Shown: positions 24,931 to 32,496 of the stretch, one piece after another | Position numbering within the stretch: the stretch's first letter is position 1 | How the letters are laid out: each line of letters opens with the position of its first letter | NCBI RefSeq assembly: GCF_900108345.1 | Contig: NZ_FNVV01000014.1 | Coordinates: 1,597,664 to 1,661,663 of the forward strand | DNA: 64,000 bases | Origin: Bacteroides ndongoniae | GTDB taxonomy: Bacteria; Bacteroidota; Bacteroidia; Bacteroidales; Bacteroidaceae | Direction: 5' to 3' | Translations under genes and position numbers: made by a program | Notes under the pieces: generated by a model | What the model was told of the DNA's origin: nothing | The model's input: the letters and a program-made list of their open reading frames with translations, nothing else | Databases searched by the model: none

Positions 24931-26772
24931 TTAATGAGTTGACAATGCCTTCTCCAATTCCTGCTTCATGACCTCCGTACCGGGGAAACCCACATGCTGG
25001 CACACTACCCGGCCTTCCCTGTCCAATATCAGGTAAGCAGGAATACCTGTGAACTGGTATTTCTTCAACAGGTCGGCGTTCTGTGCGTTGGTCAGGTAAT
25101 AATGCTCGCCGTGAATGTCGGTAATCATCTTTTTCCACAAAACCTGCGGAGAGGTTTCGTCGGTCACGAACACAAAATCCACATCCTTGCCCTTCAGTTC
25201 CTCCTTCATCGGCTTCATGCTCTTCATGGCCTGACGACAAGGAGCGCACCACGTGGCCCAGAAGTCTATCAACACCACCCGTCCCTTATGTCGGGCAGCA
25301 ATGGCCGGCAGCAGGCTGTCGCCCCTGACGGAAGCGTCCAGCGTAGCAATGGTGTAACCGTCTCCTCCATGGGCAGCCTTTTTCAGAGCCTCTGCGTATT
25401 CGTGGTGTTGGGTCAGGACATATTCGCGGATGGCAGGCGTCTGCAAGCTGTCCACCTTGGCCAGCAACGTATCGGGCAACGGAGCCATGCGTCCTAAGTA
25501 GCGGCGCGCCATCTCGTTCAAGACCATGCTTTCCAAATCCTTGCACCAGGAATGGTCTGCGGCAGGATCGTGAGCCTTACTCAAGGCCGACACAATGCTC
25601 GGATAGCGCGTAGTCATCATCATGGTCGGTGAGCGGAGGGAATCAAGTGCCATGATTTCATCGCGGAAGCCGGGACCCTCGGTCAGGCTGCCCCGCTCCT
25701 GTCCTTTGGCCCGCAGAGCAAAACCTATGGTGTACTTGGCAGAGGAAACATTGCTGAATGTAAGAGCCTGCAATTCCAAGTGCAGCAGCCTCTTCACAGG
25801 GGCACTGAACGAAGCATCGTTCTCCAACCACTGATTCACCCGGTCATAATAAGCCAATACCTTCTCTTTCAGCTCGTCCACCGACATGGTACCGATGTCG
25901 TCCAGTTCGTCAGTCGCATCCAGACTGTAAGGGCCGTTGTTCAAGGCAGTATTCAGCCCGTCGTAATCGCCCTCGAACCATACTTTCTGCACGTCCTTGT
26001 ATTCTTCGCCAAAGAGATGCGTAGTAGCCATCTGTATAGCATGGTAGTTGATGGTCATCGTCACCTCACTGCCCGGCGCCACAAAGACAGAATACTTCTG
26101 CCTGCCCACGTAGAACGACTTCAGTCCCGGATGGGTCAGATAATCGTCTATCACACAAACGCCGTCCTTCTCTTCGACAGAAACAGGCAGTAACGACTGC
26201 GCCCCCCATTCGCTCAAACCATAACGGATACTGCCCGGCGACACCTTGCCCAGGAAACGGACGGTGATGCGGAACTTTCCGAAGACGGGCTGCGCCGCCG
26301 GCAGAGGGCGGTCGTAGTCAGGCCGATGATGGACCAAACGTTCGGGCACGTCTATTTCGGGCTTTTTGCCGTCCAAATGTATCTGATTCAGCGTCCACCC
26401 CCGGTCCACATTTTCCTGAAAATCGAATGTGGCTACATCGACCGGAAGAGGCTCAAATGTCCACTGCATATTGACTTTCCCGTTAGCGGCTACCTCCAGA
26501 TCCTCCGTAGTCGAAATGCCTTCAGCCTTCTTCAAGGCATATTGCTTGCCTCCGGCCGACAAGGTAGCCGAAGGGGACAACCTGATTGCATCACCCATGG
26601 CTCCGGCATAATAGTCTACGTCGACCACCGTACGGTCATCATAAAGAGATACACGACTCACTTCCAGCCTTGTCTCCCCGCCCAGGAAGTAGGGTTTCTC
26701 CACCACCTTCAGTTGTGCGTACCCACTCAGCCAGCACAGCACGGACAACATTACCAATAATATCTTTTTCAT
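24931..26772 (-). CDS. large thioredoxin-like (TlpA family) envelope protein
   Basis: This 613-residue secreted protein (signal peptide MKKILLVMLSVLCWLSGYAQ) has an N-terminal beta-rich half of about 250 residues, a helical middle and a C-terminal thioredoxin domain. The active site is WCAPC in VVLIDFWATWCAPCRQAMKS, and the cis-proline segment is TGIPAYLILDREG. A redox role in the periplasm is expected, perhaps combined with binding by the N-terminal half. It lies 24 nt before the M56 gene. Its 3' end runs into a short GTTGACGAGTTAATGAGTTGAC repeat (24921-24942), a member of the family seen at 8905-9023. Confidence 0.87.
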   Translation of the reverse strand: MKKILLVMLSVLCWLSGYAQLKVVEKPYFLGGETRLEVSRVSLYDDRTVVDVDYYAGAMGDAIRLSPSATLSAGGKQYALKKAEGISTTEDLEVAANGKVNMQWTFEPLPVDVATFDFQENVDRGWTLNQIHLDGKKPEIDVPERLVHHRPDYDRPLPAAQPVFGKFRITVRFLGKVSPGSIRYGLSEWGAQSLLPVSVEEKDGVCVIDDYLTHPGLKSFYVGRQKYSVFVAPGSEVTMTINYHAIQMATTHLFGEEYKDVQKVWFEGDYDGLNTALNNGPYSLDATDELDDIGTMSVDELKEKVLAYYDRVNQWLENDASFSAPVKRLLHLELQALTFSNVSSAKYTIGFALRAKGQERGSLTEGPGFRDEIMALDSLRSPTMMMTTRYPSIVSALSKAHDPAADHSWCKDLESMVLNEMARRYLGRMAPLPDTLLAKVDSLQTPAIREYVLTQHHEYAEALKKAAHGGDGYTIATLDASVRGDSLLPAIAARHKGRVVLIDFWATWCAPCRQAMKSMKPMKEELKGKDVDFVFVTDETSPQVLWKKMITDIHGEHYYLTNAQNADLLKKYQFTGIPAYLILDREGRVVCQHVGFPGTEVMKQELEKALSTH

Positions 26773-26798
26773 ACGGATTCTATATTAAATGATCCAAC

Positions 26799-27560
26799 TT
26801 ATCTTTGCTTCTCGTCCGACACCTGCCGGATGGCCTCCAGCAGCTCGTCGCGCTTCTGCTGACTGGTGCCTGTTACCAACTTGCGCACCACGCCCTGCTT
26901 GTCCAGCACCACCGTGGTAGGTGTCTGCTGCACACCGAACATCTTCCACAGCACCGAGTCGCCTGCCACCTGATGAAAGTGGAAACCGCGACGCTCTATG
27001 ATCTTCTCAATCTGTTCGGGCGTATTCCAGGTAACGGCCAGGTAGTTCACGTCGGGACAGACGTCCATCCACCCGTTCAGCTCGGGCATCTCGCGAATGC
27101 AGGGACCGCAACCGGTGTACCAGAAGTTCAATACCAGCGGACGCCCTTGCGTGTTGATGTCGGTCCAGCGACTACCGTCCGTGGCTTGCACACTGAAAGG
27201 CTTGATGCGCTCGCCCTCCTTCAGGGCCGACTTGGGGGCGTGGTCGATGATAGACAGGAACTTTTTGTTTTCCTTCGCCTTCTCTAACCAATAGTCGGCA
27301 TCCTTCACTTCGGACAGGGGGATGGCATATTTCTTCGATTCTTCGCTTAGCTTGATGCCCGTCACCAGCAGCATCATCCGCCCTTCATCGTTCTTCAGGA
27401 TAGACATCTGATAGGCAGCTCCCTGCAGCTCCGAGGGCGATTCCGTAAAGAAGCAGCCGTCCACCAGCAGTTTCGCTTCCTTTTTCCCGTCCGTCTGTCC
27501 CCACGAGAGCATGGTCAGGCCACACAGCAGCCACACCGTCAGCAGCAACCGCTTCTTCAT
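26799..27560 (-). CDS. TlpA family disulfide reductase
   Basis: The 253-residue protein has a signal peptide (MKKRLLLTVWLLCGLTMLSWGQ), an N-terminal region of unknown fold and a thioredoxin domain with C151-G-P-C154 (NFWYTGCGPCIREMPEL). The cis-proline region is QQTPTTVVLDKQG. The start overlaps the stop of the repressor gene by 4 nt, which shows translational coupling. Three CxxC-type thioredoxins in one BlaI-controlled operon suggest a response to oxidised or damaged envelope proteins. This is inference from context. Confidence 0.9.
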   Translation of the reverse strand: MKKRLLLTVWLLCGLTMLSWGQTDGKKEAKLLVDGCFFTESPSELQGAAYQMSILKNDEGRMMLLVTGIKLSEESKKYAIPLSEVKDADYWLEKAKENKKFLSIIDHAPKSALKEGERIKPFSVQATDGSRWTDINTQGRPLVLNFWYTGCGPCIREMPELNGWMDVCPDVNYLAVTWNTPEQIEKIIERRGFHFHQVAGDSVLWKMFGVQQTPTTVVLDKQGVVRKLVTGTSQQKRDELLEAIRQVSDEKQR

Positions 27561-27919
27561 AACCGTCCCTCCTCTACCTTCTGTATCAGCTCCTTCAGCT
27601 CTTTCAGCGAAATGTCCTCCTCCTTCACCAGCGACGATACGGCGCCCAGATACGAGTTATTGAAGTACTTGCTGATAACGCTCCGTAACGTACGGCGACT
27701 GAAGTCGTCTCGAGTCACCGTGGCATAATACTGATAGGTGTTGCCAAAAGCCTTATGCGCCAGATAGCCTTTCTCCTCCAGCCCGCGCACAATGGTAGAC
27801 AAGGTATTGAAGTGTGGCTTCGGATCGTCATAGAACGCCAACATTTCTTTCACAAACAACGGACCTTTCTCCCAGAAAAAGCCCATGATTTCTTCTTCTT
27901 TTGCAGTCAGTGTTTTCAT
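27557..27919 (-). CDS. BlaI/MecI family transcriptional repressor
   Basis: The 120-residue product matches the BlaI/MecI/CopY family: the opening LTAKEEEIMGFFWEKGPLFVKEM, the wing-helix HFNTLSTIVRGLEEKGYLAHK, and the C-terminal dimerisation helices (DDFSRRTLRSVISKYFNN). Family members bind dyads in their own operon's promoter and are cleaved after activation of the M56 sensor, which is also encoded here. No beta-lactamase gene is nearby. TTAGTT/AACTAA dyads lie 175-224 nt upstream. Confidence 0.93.
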   Translation of the reverse strand: MKTLTAKEEEIMGFFWEKGPLFVKEMLAFYDDPKPHFNTLSTIVRGLEEKGYLAHKAFGNTYQYYATVTRDDFSRRTLRSVISKYFNNSYLGAVSSLVKEEDISLKELKELIQKVEEGRL

Positions 27920-27944
27920 ATCTATTTTTTAGTTACAATAAGCT

Positions 27945-28072
27945 ACGGGTTATGAGCTACGAGCTACAAGCTACAAGCTACAAGCTACGAGTTACGAATT
28001 ACGAATTTGCAACCCGCCACTTACTTGTAGCTCGTAGCTTGTAGCTTGTAGCTCATAACTCGTAGCTCTTCC
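27945..28072. repeat. GCTACAA/GCTACGA heptad repeat with inverted halves
   Basis: GAGCTACGAGCTACAAGCTACAAGCTACAAGCTACGAGTTACG (27953-27997, period 7 in parts) is followed by GTAGCTCGTAGCTTGTAGCTTGTAGCTCATAACTCGTAGCTC (from 28026). Paired, they form a long hairpin in the 5' leader of the blaI-like operon, between the gene and its likely operators. It is the same family as 7806-8076. Confidence 0.88.
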
Positions 28073-28093
28073 ATCCGCAAATAACGAAATATT

Positions 28094-28143
28094 TTAGTTC
28101 ATAAACTAATTTTCATAGTTAATAAGAACTAAAAGTTTTAGTT
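28094..28143. promoter_or_regulatory. cluster of TTAGTT/AACTAA dyads, probable BlaI-type operators
   Basis: TTAGTT-CATA-AACTAA (28094-28109) is a perfect dyad. TAGTT-N6-AACTA (28116-28131) is a second, and AACTAAAA-G-TTTTAGTT (28127-28143) is a third, overlapping the second. They lie between the divergent blaI-like operon and hemerythrin genes. Multiple short dyads are typical of BlaI/MecI operators, though the sequence differs from the classical TACA/TGTA form. Confidence 0.6.
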
Positions 28144-28275
28144 TGCCTGAAAAGTGGGGAAGAGAGTGAATGAAAAATGGTGAATGATTGAGGGTTGGGA
28201 GATTTTTCAGATGCGGAGAACACAGATAACACGGATTTAAAATTCTTACTCTGTGTCCTCTGTGGTTGTATATAC

Positions 28276-28310
28276 AGACGCAAAATTTTGCGTCTCTACT
28301 GTAGCGGATT
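28276..28310. repeat. 35-bp palindrome-bearing repeat, left copy
   Basis: A 20-bp perfect palindrome, AGACGCAAAA followed by TTTTGCGTCT (28276-28295), continues into CTACTGTAGCGGATT. The complete 35-bp unit recurs inverted at 29828-29862 with one mismatch. The surrounding stretch 28200-28270 holds ACACAGATAACACGGATT words and a complementary TCTGTGTCCTCTGTGG. Confidence 0.9.
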
Positions 28311-28340
28311 ATTCATTTTCAAAATACCTACAAATAGGGA

Positions 28341-28371
28341 TTGCACCATCTGCCCAAAAATCGTTAATTTG
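28341..28371 (+). promoter_or_regulatory. candidate promoter of the hemerythrin gene
   Basis: TTG (28341-28343) and TTAATTTG (28364-28371) are 20 nt apart; the -7 box has one mismatch to TAnnTTTG. It lies 63 nt before the ATG. The 14 bases GATTGCACCATCTG around the -33 element are identical to those in the two candidate small-RNA promoters. Confidence 0.5.
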
Positions 28372-28434
28372 CGCCCGGAAGAAAACAATGACCGCCACAA
28401 GGCAGTTATTACACTAAAACAAGCATTTACGCCT

Positions 28435-29142
28435 ATGAACGAACCGCATAAATACCGTGCTACGGACAAGATGAGCGACCTCATCTGCGACAATTACTCC
28501 CTACTGATGGTGATGAGCCGATTCGGCCTGTCACTGGGCTTCGGCGACAAGACGGTAAAAGATGTCTGCCAGACACAGGGAGTGGACTACCGCACCTTTC
28601 TGGCCGTGGCCAACTTCATCAGCCACGAACCCTACACCTATAGCAACGAGGAAGAAGATTTCTCGCTCACTGCCCTGATGGACTACCTGAAGCGGGCACA
28701 CACCTACTTCCTCGACTTCAACCTGCCCGCCATCCGCCGCAAGCTCATCGAAGCCATCGACTGCTCGGGTACGGAAGACGTATCTTTCCTCATCCTGAAG
28801 TTTTTCGACGAGTATGCCAAGGAAGTACGCCGCCACATGGAGTACGAGAATCAGGCCGTTTTCACCTACGTCGACGAACTGCTGAAAGGCCATCTGTCCG
28901 CCACGTACGACATTGCCACCTTCGCCAGCCATCACAACCAGATAGACAGCAAACTGACCGAACTGAAGAATATTATCATCAAATACTATCCCGAAAAAGA
29001 TAACAACAACCTGCTGAACGCCGTTCTGTTCGACATCTTCAACTGCGAACAGGACCTTGCTTCACACTGTCAGGTAGAAGACTATATGTTTGTACCCGCC
29101 GTGGCACAAATGGAAAGGAGACTGAAAGATGAGCAGCAATAA
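28435..29142 (+). CDS. hemerythrin-domain protein
   Basis: The ATG at 28435 is preferred over an upstream in-frame codon at 28195, because the region between holds a repeat and a promoter candidate. The 235-residue product has a short N-terminal helical domain (about 10-75) and a C-terminal four-helix hemerythrin-like domain. Spaced metal-ligand candidates are visible: HTYFLDFN, RRHMEYENQAVF (HxxxE), ASHHNQID and SHCQVEDYMFVP (HxxxE). These would bind a di-iron site for oxygen, NO or peroxide sensing. It overlaps the next gene by 14 nt, so the two probably work together. Confidence 0.85.
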   Translation: MNEPHKYRATDKMSDLICDNYSLLMVMSRFGLSLGFGDKTVKDVCQTQGVDYRTFLAVANFISHEPYTYSNEEEDFSLTALMDYLKRAHTYFLDFNLPAIRRKLIEAIDCSGTEDVSFLILKFFDEYAKEVRRHMEYENQAVFTYVDELLKGHLSATYDIATFASHHNQIDSKLTELKNIIIKYYPEKDNNNLLNAVLFDIFNCEQDLASHCQVEDYMFVPAVAQMERRLKDEQQ

Positions 29143-29755
29143 CCTGTCGTTGAAAATAGTGGTAGCCGAAAGCTCTGTCATTATCCGCAGCGGTGTGTCG
29201 GCCGTACTTCGCCGCATCCCCAACTTTGACATCCACCCCGTAGAGGTCAACTCTGCCGAGGGCCTGGGCCACTATGCCAACCTGCACCAACCCGACATCA
29301 TTATCATCAATCCTGCCCTCGACGGGTGGTTCAACCTGCCTGCCTTCAAGGCCGAACATCCCCGGCTGGCGGGTGTCAAATACATCGCCCTCATTTCGTT
29401 GGTGACCAACAACAACGTGCTGAAGGAATACGACGAACGCTTCTCCATCTGCGACGACCTCGACATCATCACCGCCAAACTGAATAGCCTGCTCCGCAAC
29501 GACGAAGAGGAAGAAGAGGAAAAGGACAACGAATCAGATACCCTGAGCCAGCGCGAGAAGGAGATCGTCACCTGCGTCGTAAAGGGAATGACCAACAAAG
29601 CCATTGCCGAGAAGCTCTTTCTCTCCATCCACACCGTCATCACCCACCGCCGCAACATTGCCCGCAAGCTGCAGATCCACTCTCCCGCCGGCCTCACCAT
29701 CTACGCCATCGTCAACAAACTGGTCGAGTTGAGCGACATCAAGGAGAAGCTGTAG
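29129..29755 (+). CDS. LuxR/NarL-type regulator paired with the hemerythrin gene
   Basis: The 208-residue protein has an N-terminal receiver-like domain (about 8-125), an acidic linker (EEEEEKDNESD) and a C-terminal LuxR HTH (about 138-200: LSQREKEIVTCVVKGMTNKA, then IAEKLFLSIHTVITHRRNIARKLQI). The phosphoacceptor region reads PDIIIINPALDG: the usual Asp at the end of the strand is replaced by Asn. Phosphorylation is therefore doubtful and the hemerythrin partner may supply the signal. It overlaps the hemerythrin gene by 14 nt. Confidence 0.85.
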   Translation: MSSNNLSLKIVVAESSVIIRSGVSAVLRRIPNFDIHPVEVNSAEGLGHYANLHQPDIIIINPALDGWFNLPAFKAEHPRLAGVKYIALISLVTNNNVLKEYDERFSICDDLDIITAKLNSLLRNDEEEEEEKDNESDTLSQREKEIVTCVVKGMTNKAIAEKLFLSIHTVITHRRNIARKLQIHSPAGLTIYAIVNKLVELSDIKEKL

Positions 29756-29827
29756 TACTATTCAATTAAAAATGAAAAATGAGGATTATTCCTTGGTGTT
29801 CGAATAAATAAGGTTTTAAGCAAAACT

Positions 29828-29862
29828 AATCCGCTACAGTAGAGATGCAAAATTTTGCGTCT
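29828..29862. repeat. 35-bp palindrome-bearing repeat, right copy
   Basis: This is the inverted copy of the element at 28276-28310, with 34 of 35 bases identical (one C/T change). Together the two copies flank the hemerythrin and LuxR-type genes. The rest of 29756-30025 holds A+T-rich GAAAAATGAGG words and a CACAGATTGTCACAGATT / CCGTGTCATCCGTGCC stretch of the same kind as at 61740 and 62960, but no gene. Confidence 0.9.
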
Positions 29863-30025
29863 CTATGCACGTATACACCATGATTCTGTTCACCACAGAA
29901 CACACAGATTGTCACAGATTAAAAATCCATGTTTTTTCCGTGTCATCCGTGCCTCAAACCTAACCTCCCAACCATTATTCATTATTAATTATTCATCAAC
30001 CCTAAACCTCCATTTCCCCACAAAC

Positions 30026-30160
30026 AAAATTCCCGCCCTGCGATATCACATCGGAAGGCGGGAATCCTTTTATCTTCATAAAAGTGGTTACGTAATTATG
30101 ACTAACTAATTCATTCAAATCTGATACTGCAAAGATAGCGCATCGGCACAGATGGTGCAA
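30026..30160 (-). ncRNA. candidate small RNA, copy 1
   Basis: On the minus strand, TTG (complement of 30158-30160), 20 nt, then TATCTTTG (complement of 30130-30137) form an excellent Bacteroides promoter. About 60 nt further a hairpin, ATTCCCGCC (complement of 30057-30065) pairing with GGCGGGAAT (complement of 30029-30037), is followed by TTT. The predicted transcript is about 100 nt (30124 to 30024). There is no sizeable frame. The whole unit (30026-30207) recurs at 37016-37197 with only scattered differences and no indels. Confidence 0.65.
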
Positions 30161-30230
30161 TCGCATGAATTAGGTATAATGCCGTCTCCCTTTCATCAAA
30201 TATAAGTAATAGAGCTTGGATATTCTTCTT

Positions 30231-32474
30231 TCAGGCATAACTGTGCATTCCTCCCAACAGGAAATTGACTCCGAAATACGTGGCCAGCACACATAGGAAA
30301 GCTGCCACACAAAACGCATGGAAGAACACCGGACAACGGAACCAGGGCAACGAAGCCGGATGTAAAGCCAGGGCATAGACCAGCATCGTCACCAGTGCCC
30401 ACACTTCCTTGGGATCCCATCCCCAGTAACGTCCCCACGACACATTGGCCCACACCGCTCCCACAAAGATACCTGCCGCCAGCAGGAACACTGCCGGATA
30501 GAGCATCAGGCGGCTCACCGTCTGCAACTGTTTCATTTCGTCTCCGCAATCTTTCCGCATCGCCCTCAGCAAAAGGGCTGCCACACCGTTCAGCATCACA
30601 AAAGCCAGCAACGCATAGGCTATCATGATGACCGCCACATGAATACTGAGCAACGGCGAAGCAAGTACCGGCATCAGCGGAGTGATCTGTGGATTGCGCT
30701 CGCCCAGCATCGACACCATCAGCGCCAGCCCGCACACCAGAAAACCGAAAGGCAAAGCCTGCGGAAAACGTCTCCGAAAGCACAGTGTCAGTACCGCTGC
30801 ACATACGGCCAGCAGATGCATCGTCTCGTGCCCGTTCGACATCGGCAGATGCCCGCTCACCACTCCGCGCAGCACCATCAGTACCAACAGCCACAATACA
30901 ACGGCTCCCATCACTCCCGTCAGTCCGCGGCCAACGGTCTTCCCTGCCTGTCTGCAACGTATCAGGCAACGCACATAGTAAACAAACGTTCCCAGTCCCA
31001 ACAGCACCAACGTCACTGCCAGAGGCAGACTGTTGTTCAGCCGGTTGTAGAGCCGTTCGGCACGAAAGCGCAGGTCCGAAGGCAACATTCCGGCTGCCTC
31101 ACGCCGCTGATAGGTGCGTATCTTCTCCACCAGCCGCTCCACTTCGGCATAGTCTTTCCGTGCCACCTGCTCGGCCACGTAGTTCATCACTCCCCGCACA
31201 AAGGCTCCTTTCTCATACGACAGGTCCTTCGGCAGACGGTCAGCCAGCGACAACCACTCCAACCGGTAGCGACCACCATGCTGTGTGTCACTAATAACCC
31301 GATACGGAAACAGTTTCCACAGACTTCCGGCAGCTGCCGCACTCACCAGACTGAACTTTTCGTTTGCCTCACCTGCGCCATGCGTGTCTTTCACCGCAGC
31401 TCCGGCCAGCCGGTCGGCATCGAGCTTATAGCCTTCCGGCCCAACAAAGTCCTGCAGGCTGGCATAGCTTCCGTCAATTCCCAGCAAACGGCGCACTTCC
31501 CGGCTCTTCACACGGATGCACGGCTCCGTCTTCCAGTCGTCGTAGTAGAAGAACCAGCCAGTCAGCACCTGCTCGGCCGAAAGTCCCTTGTATTCCGGCT
31601 TGCCATACAGCTTCACCGTAAAGTCCCTGGCCAGCGTCTGCAAAGGGCAGATGCGGTCACGATAGTACACGTACATTTCGCCCATAGCAGCCGCTGTCTC
31701 CCGAGGCAGTACCCGTGGCAGTCCCTCCTGTGCCCGAACGGACGGAACCGACAGCAACAGTACCGCCGCCAGCCCTACTCCCCGCATTCCCCGAGCACTG
31801 CGAAGCAGCTGCCTGAACGTACTGTGCGGACTGAAGAAGAACATCAGCCCCGAAAACAGCAGAGCGAGGTAGCCCGCATACGTGATGCCGATACCCCACG
31901 GATCGCATGCCACCGACAGCGTAGCGCCCTGCCCGTCGGCATCGTAAGCCGACTGGTAGAACCGGTAAGGCCCGTAACGGAAAATACGGTTCATGCTCAC
32001 CACTGCCTCCTGCCGCTCCCCGTTCGCCACCAGTGCAAAACGGCTTACAAAGTCGCTCGGTGCCGATGTACCCGGATAATACTCCACCCGGAAGTCATCC
32101 AGCACCAGTGCAAAAGGCAAGGGTACCACCCGGCCGTCCGAAGCGGTAAAAGAACTTTCCGTTCCACCCTTCCGCAGGTGTACCCTGCCCTGCACACCCC
32201 ACACATGGGTAACCAATGCTCCCAGCAGAATCACCGCAAACGACAGGTGCAGACAAAAAGTCGCCCGGTGCTTCTGCACCCGGCGACCTATCAGATAAAG
32301 GATGGCTGCGACAGCCGTCACGGCCCAACAGACAGCAAACCACGAGGCTCCGTATACATACCGGATCACCCAACCAGTGCCCCACACTTTCTCCACACAC
32401 GTGGCTGCCATCAGCACCCCCAGCAACATCCCCAGCAGACCGAAAGAAAGATTTCGTAAATGTTTCTTTGCCAT
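30231..32474 (-). CDS. ResB-CcsA fusion cytochrome c maturation protein
   Basis: The ATG at 32474 (MAKKHLRN) is chosen over a start 12 codons upstream that overlaps the neighbouring gene. The 747-residue product joins an N-terminal ResB-like half (membrane helices and a large periplasmic domain) to a C-terminal CcsA half with the haem-binding WWD motif WGRYWGWDPKEVWALVTM. Such CcsBA/NrfI-type fusions export and attach haem to CxxCH apocytochromes. The upstream gene encodes a two-CxxCH oxidoreductase, a likely client. The last gene of the four-gene operon, it is followed by the small-RNA repeat. Confidence 0.9.
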   Translation of the reverse strand: MAKKHLRNLSFGLLGMLLGVLMAATCVEKVWGTGWVIRYVYGASWFAVCWAVTAVAAILYLIGRRVQKHRATFCLHLSFAVILLGALVTHVWGVQGRVHLRKGGTESSFTASDGRVVPLPFALVLDDFRVEYYPGTSAPSDFVSRFALVANGERQEAVVSMNRIFRYGPYRFYQSAYDADGQGATLSVACDPWGIGITYAGYLALLFSGLMFFFSPHSTFRQLLRSARGMRGVGLAAVLLLSVPSVRAQEGLPRVLPRETAAAMGEMYVYYRDRICPLQTLARDFTVKLYGKPEYKGLSAEQVLTGWFFYYDDWKTEPCIRVKSREVRRLLGIDGSYASLQDFVGPEGYKLDADRLAGAAVKDTHGAGEANEKFSLVSAAAAGSLWKLFPYRVISDTQHGGRYRLEWLSLADRLPKDLSYEKGAFVRGVMNYVAEQVARKDYAEVERLVEKIRTYQRREAAGMLPSDLRFRAERLYNRLNNSLPLAVTLVLLGLGTFVYYVRCLIRCRQAGKTVGRGLTGVMGAVVLWLLVLMVLRGVVSGHLPMSNGHETMHLLAVCAAVLTLCFRRRFPQALPFGFLVCGLALMVSMLGERNPQITPLMPVLASPLLSIHVAVIMIAYALLAFVMLNGVAALLLRAMRKDCGDEMKQLQTVSRLMLYPAVFLLAAGIFVGAVWANVSWGRYWGWDPKEVWALVTMLVYALALHPASLPWFRCPVFFHAFCVAAFLCVLATYFGVNFLLGGMHSYA

Positions 32475-32496
32475 AACTAAAAAGAAAGAGAACCCG

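Noticed and set aside
22828..27919. Beta-lactam resistance locus (BlaI/BlaR1)
   Set aside because: No beta-lactamase or penicillin-binding sensor domain is present; the operon encodes thioredoxin-like proteins.
28195..28434. N-terminal extension of the hemerythrin protein
   Set aside because: The region contains a 35-bp palindromic repeat and a promoter candidate, and the translated extension has no recognisable sequence.
30639..32459. 606-codon plus-strand frame opposite the CcsBA gene
   Set aside because: Low-complexity Pro/Arg/His/Gln-rich translation typical of an antisense shadow; the minus frame carries the WWD motif.
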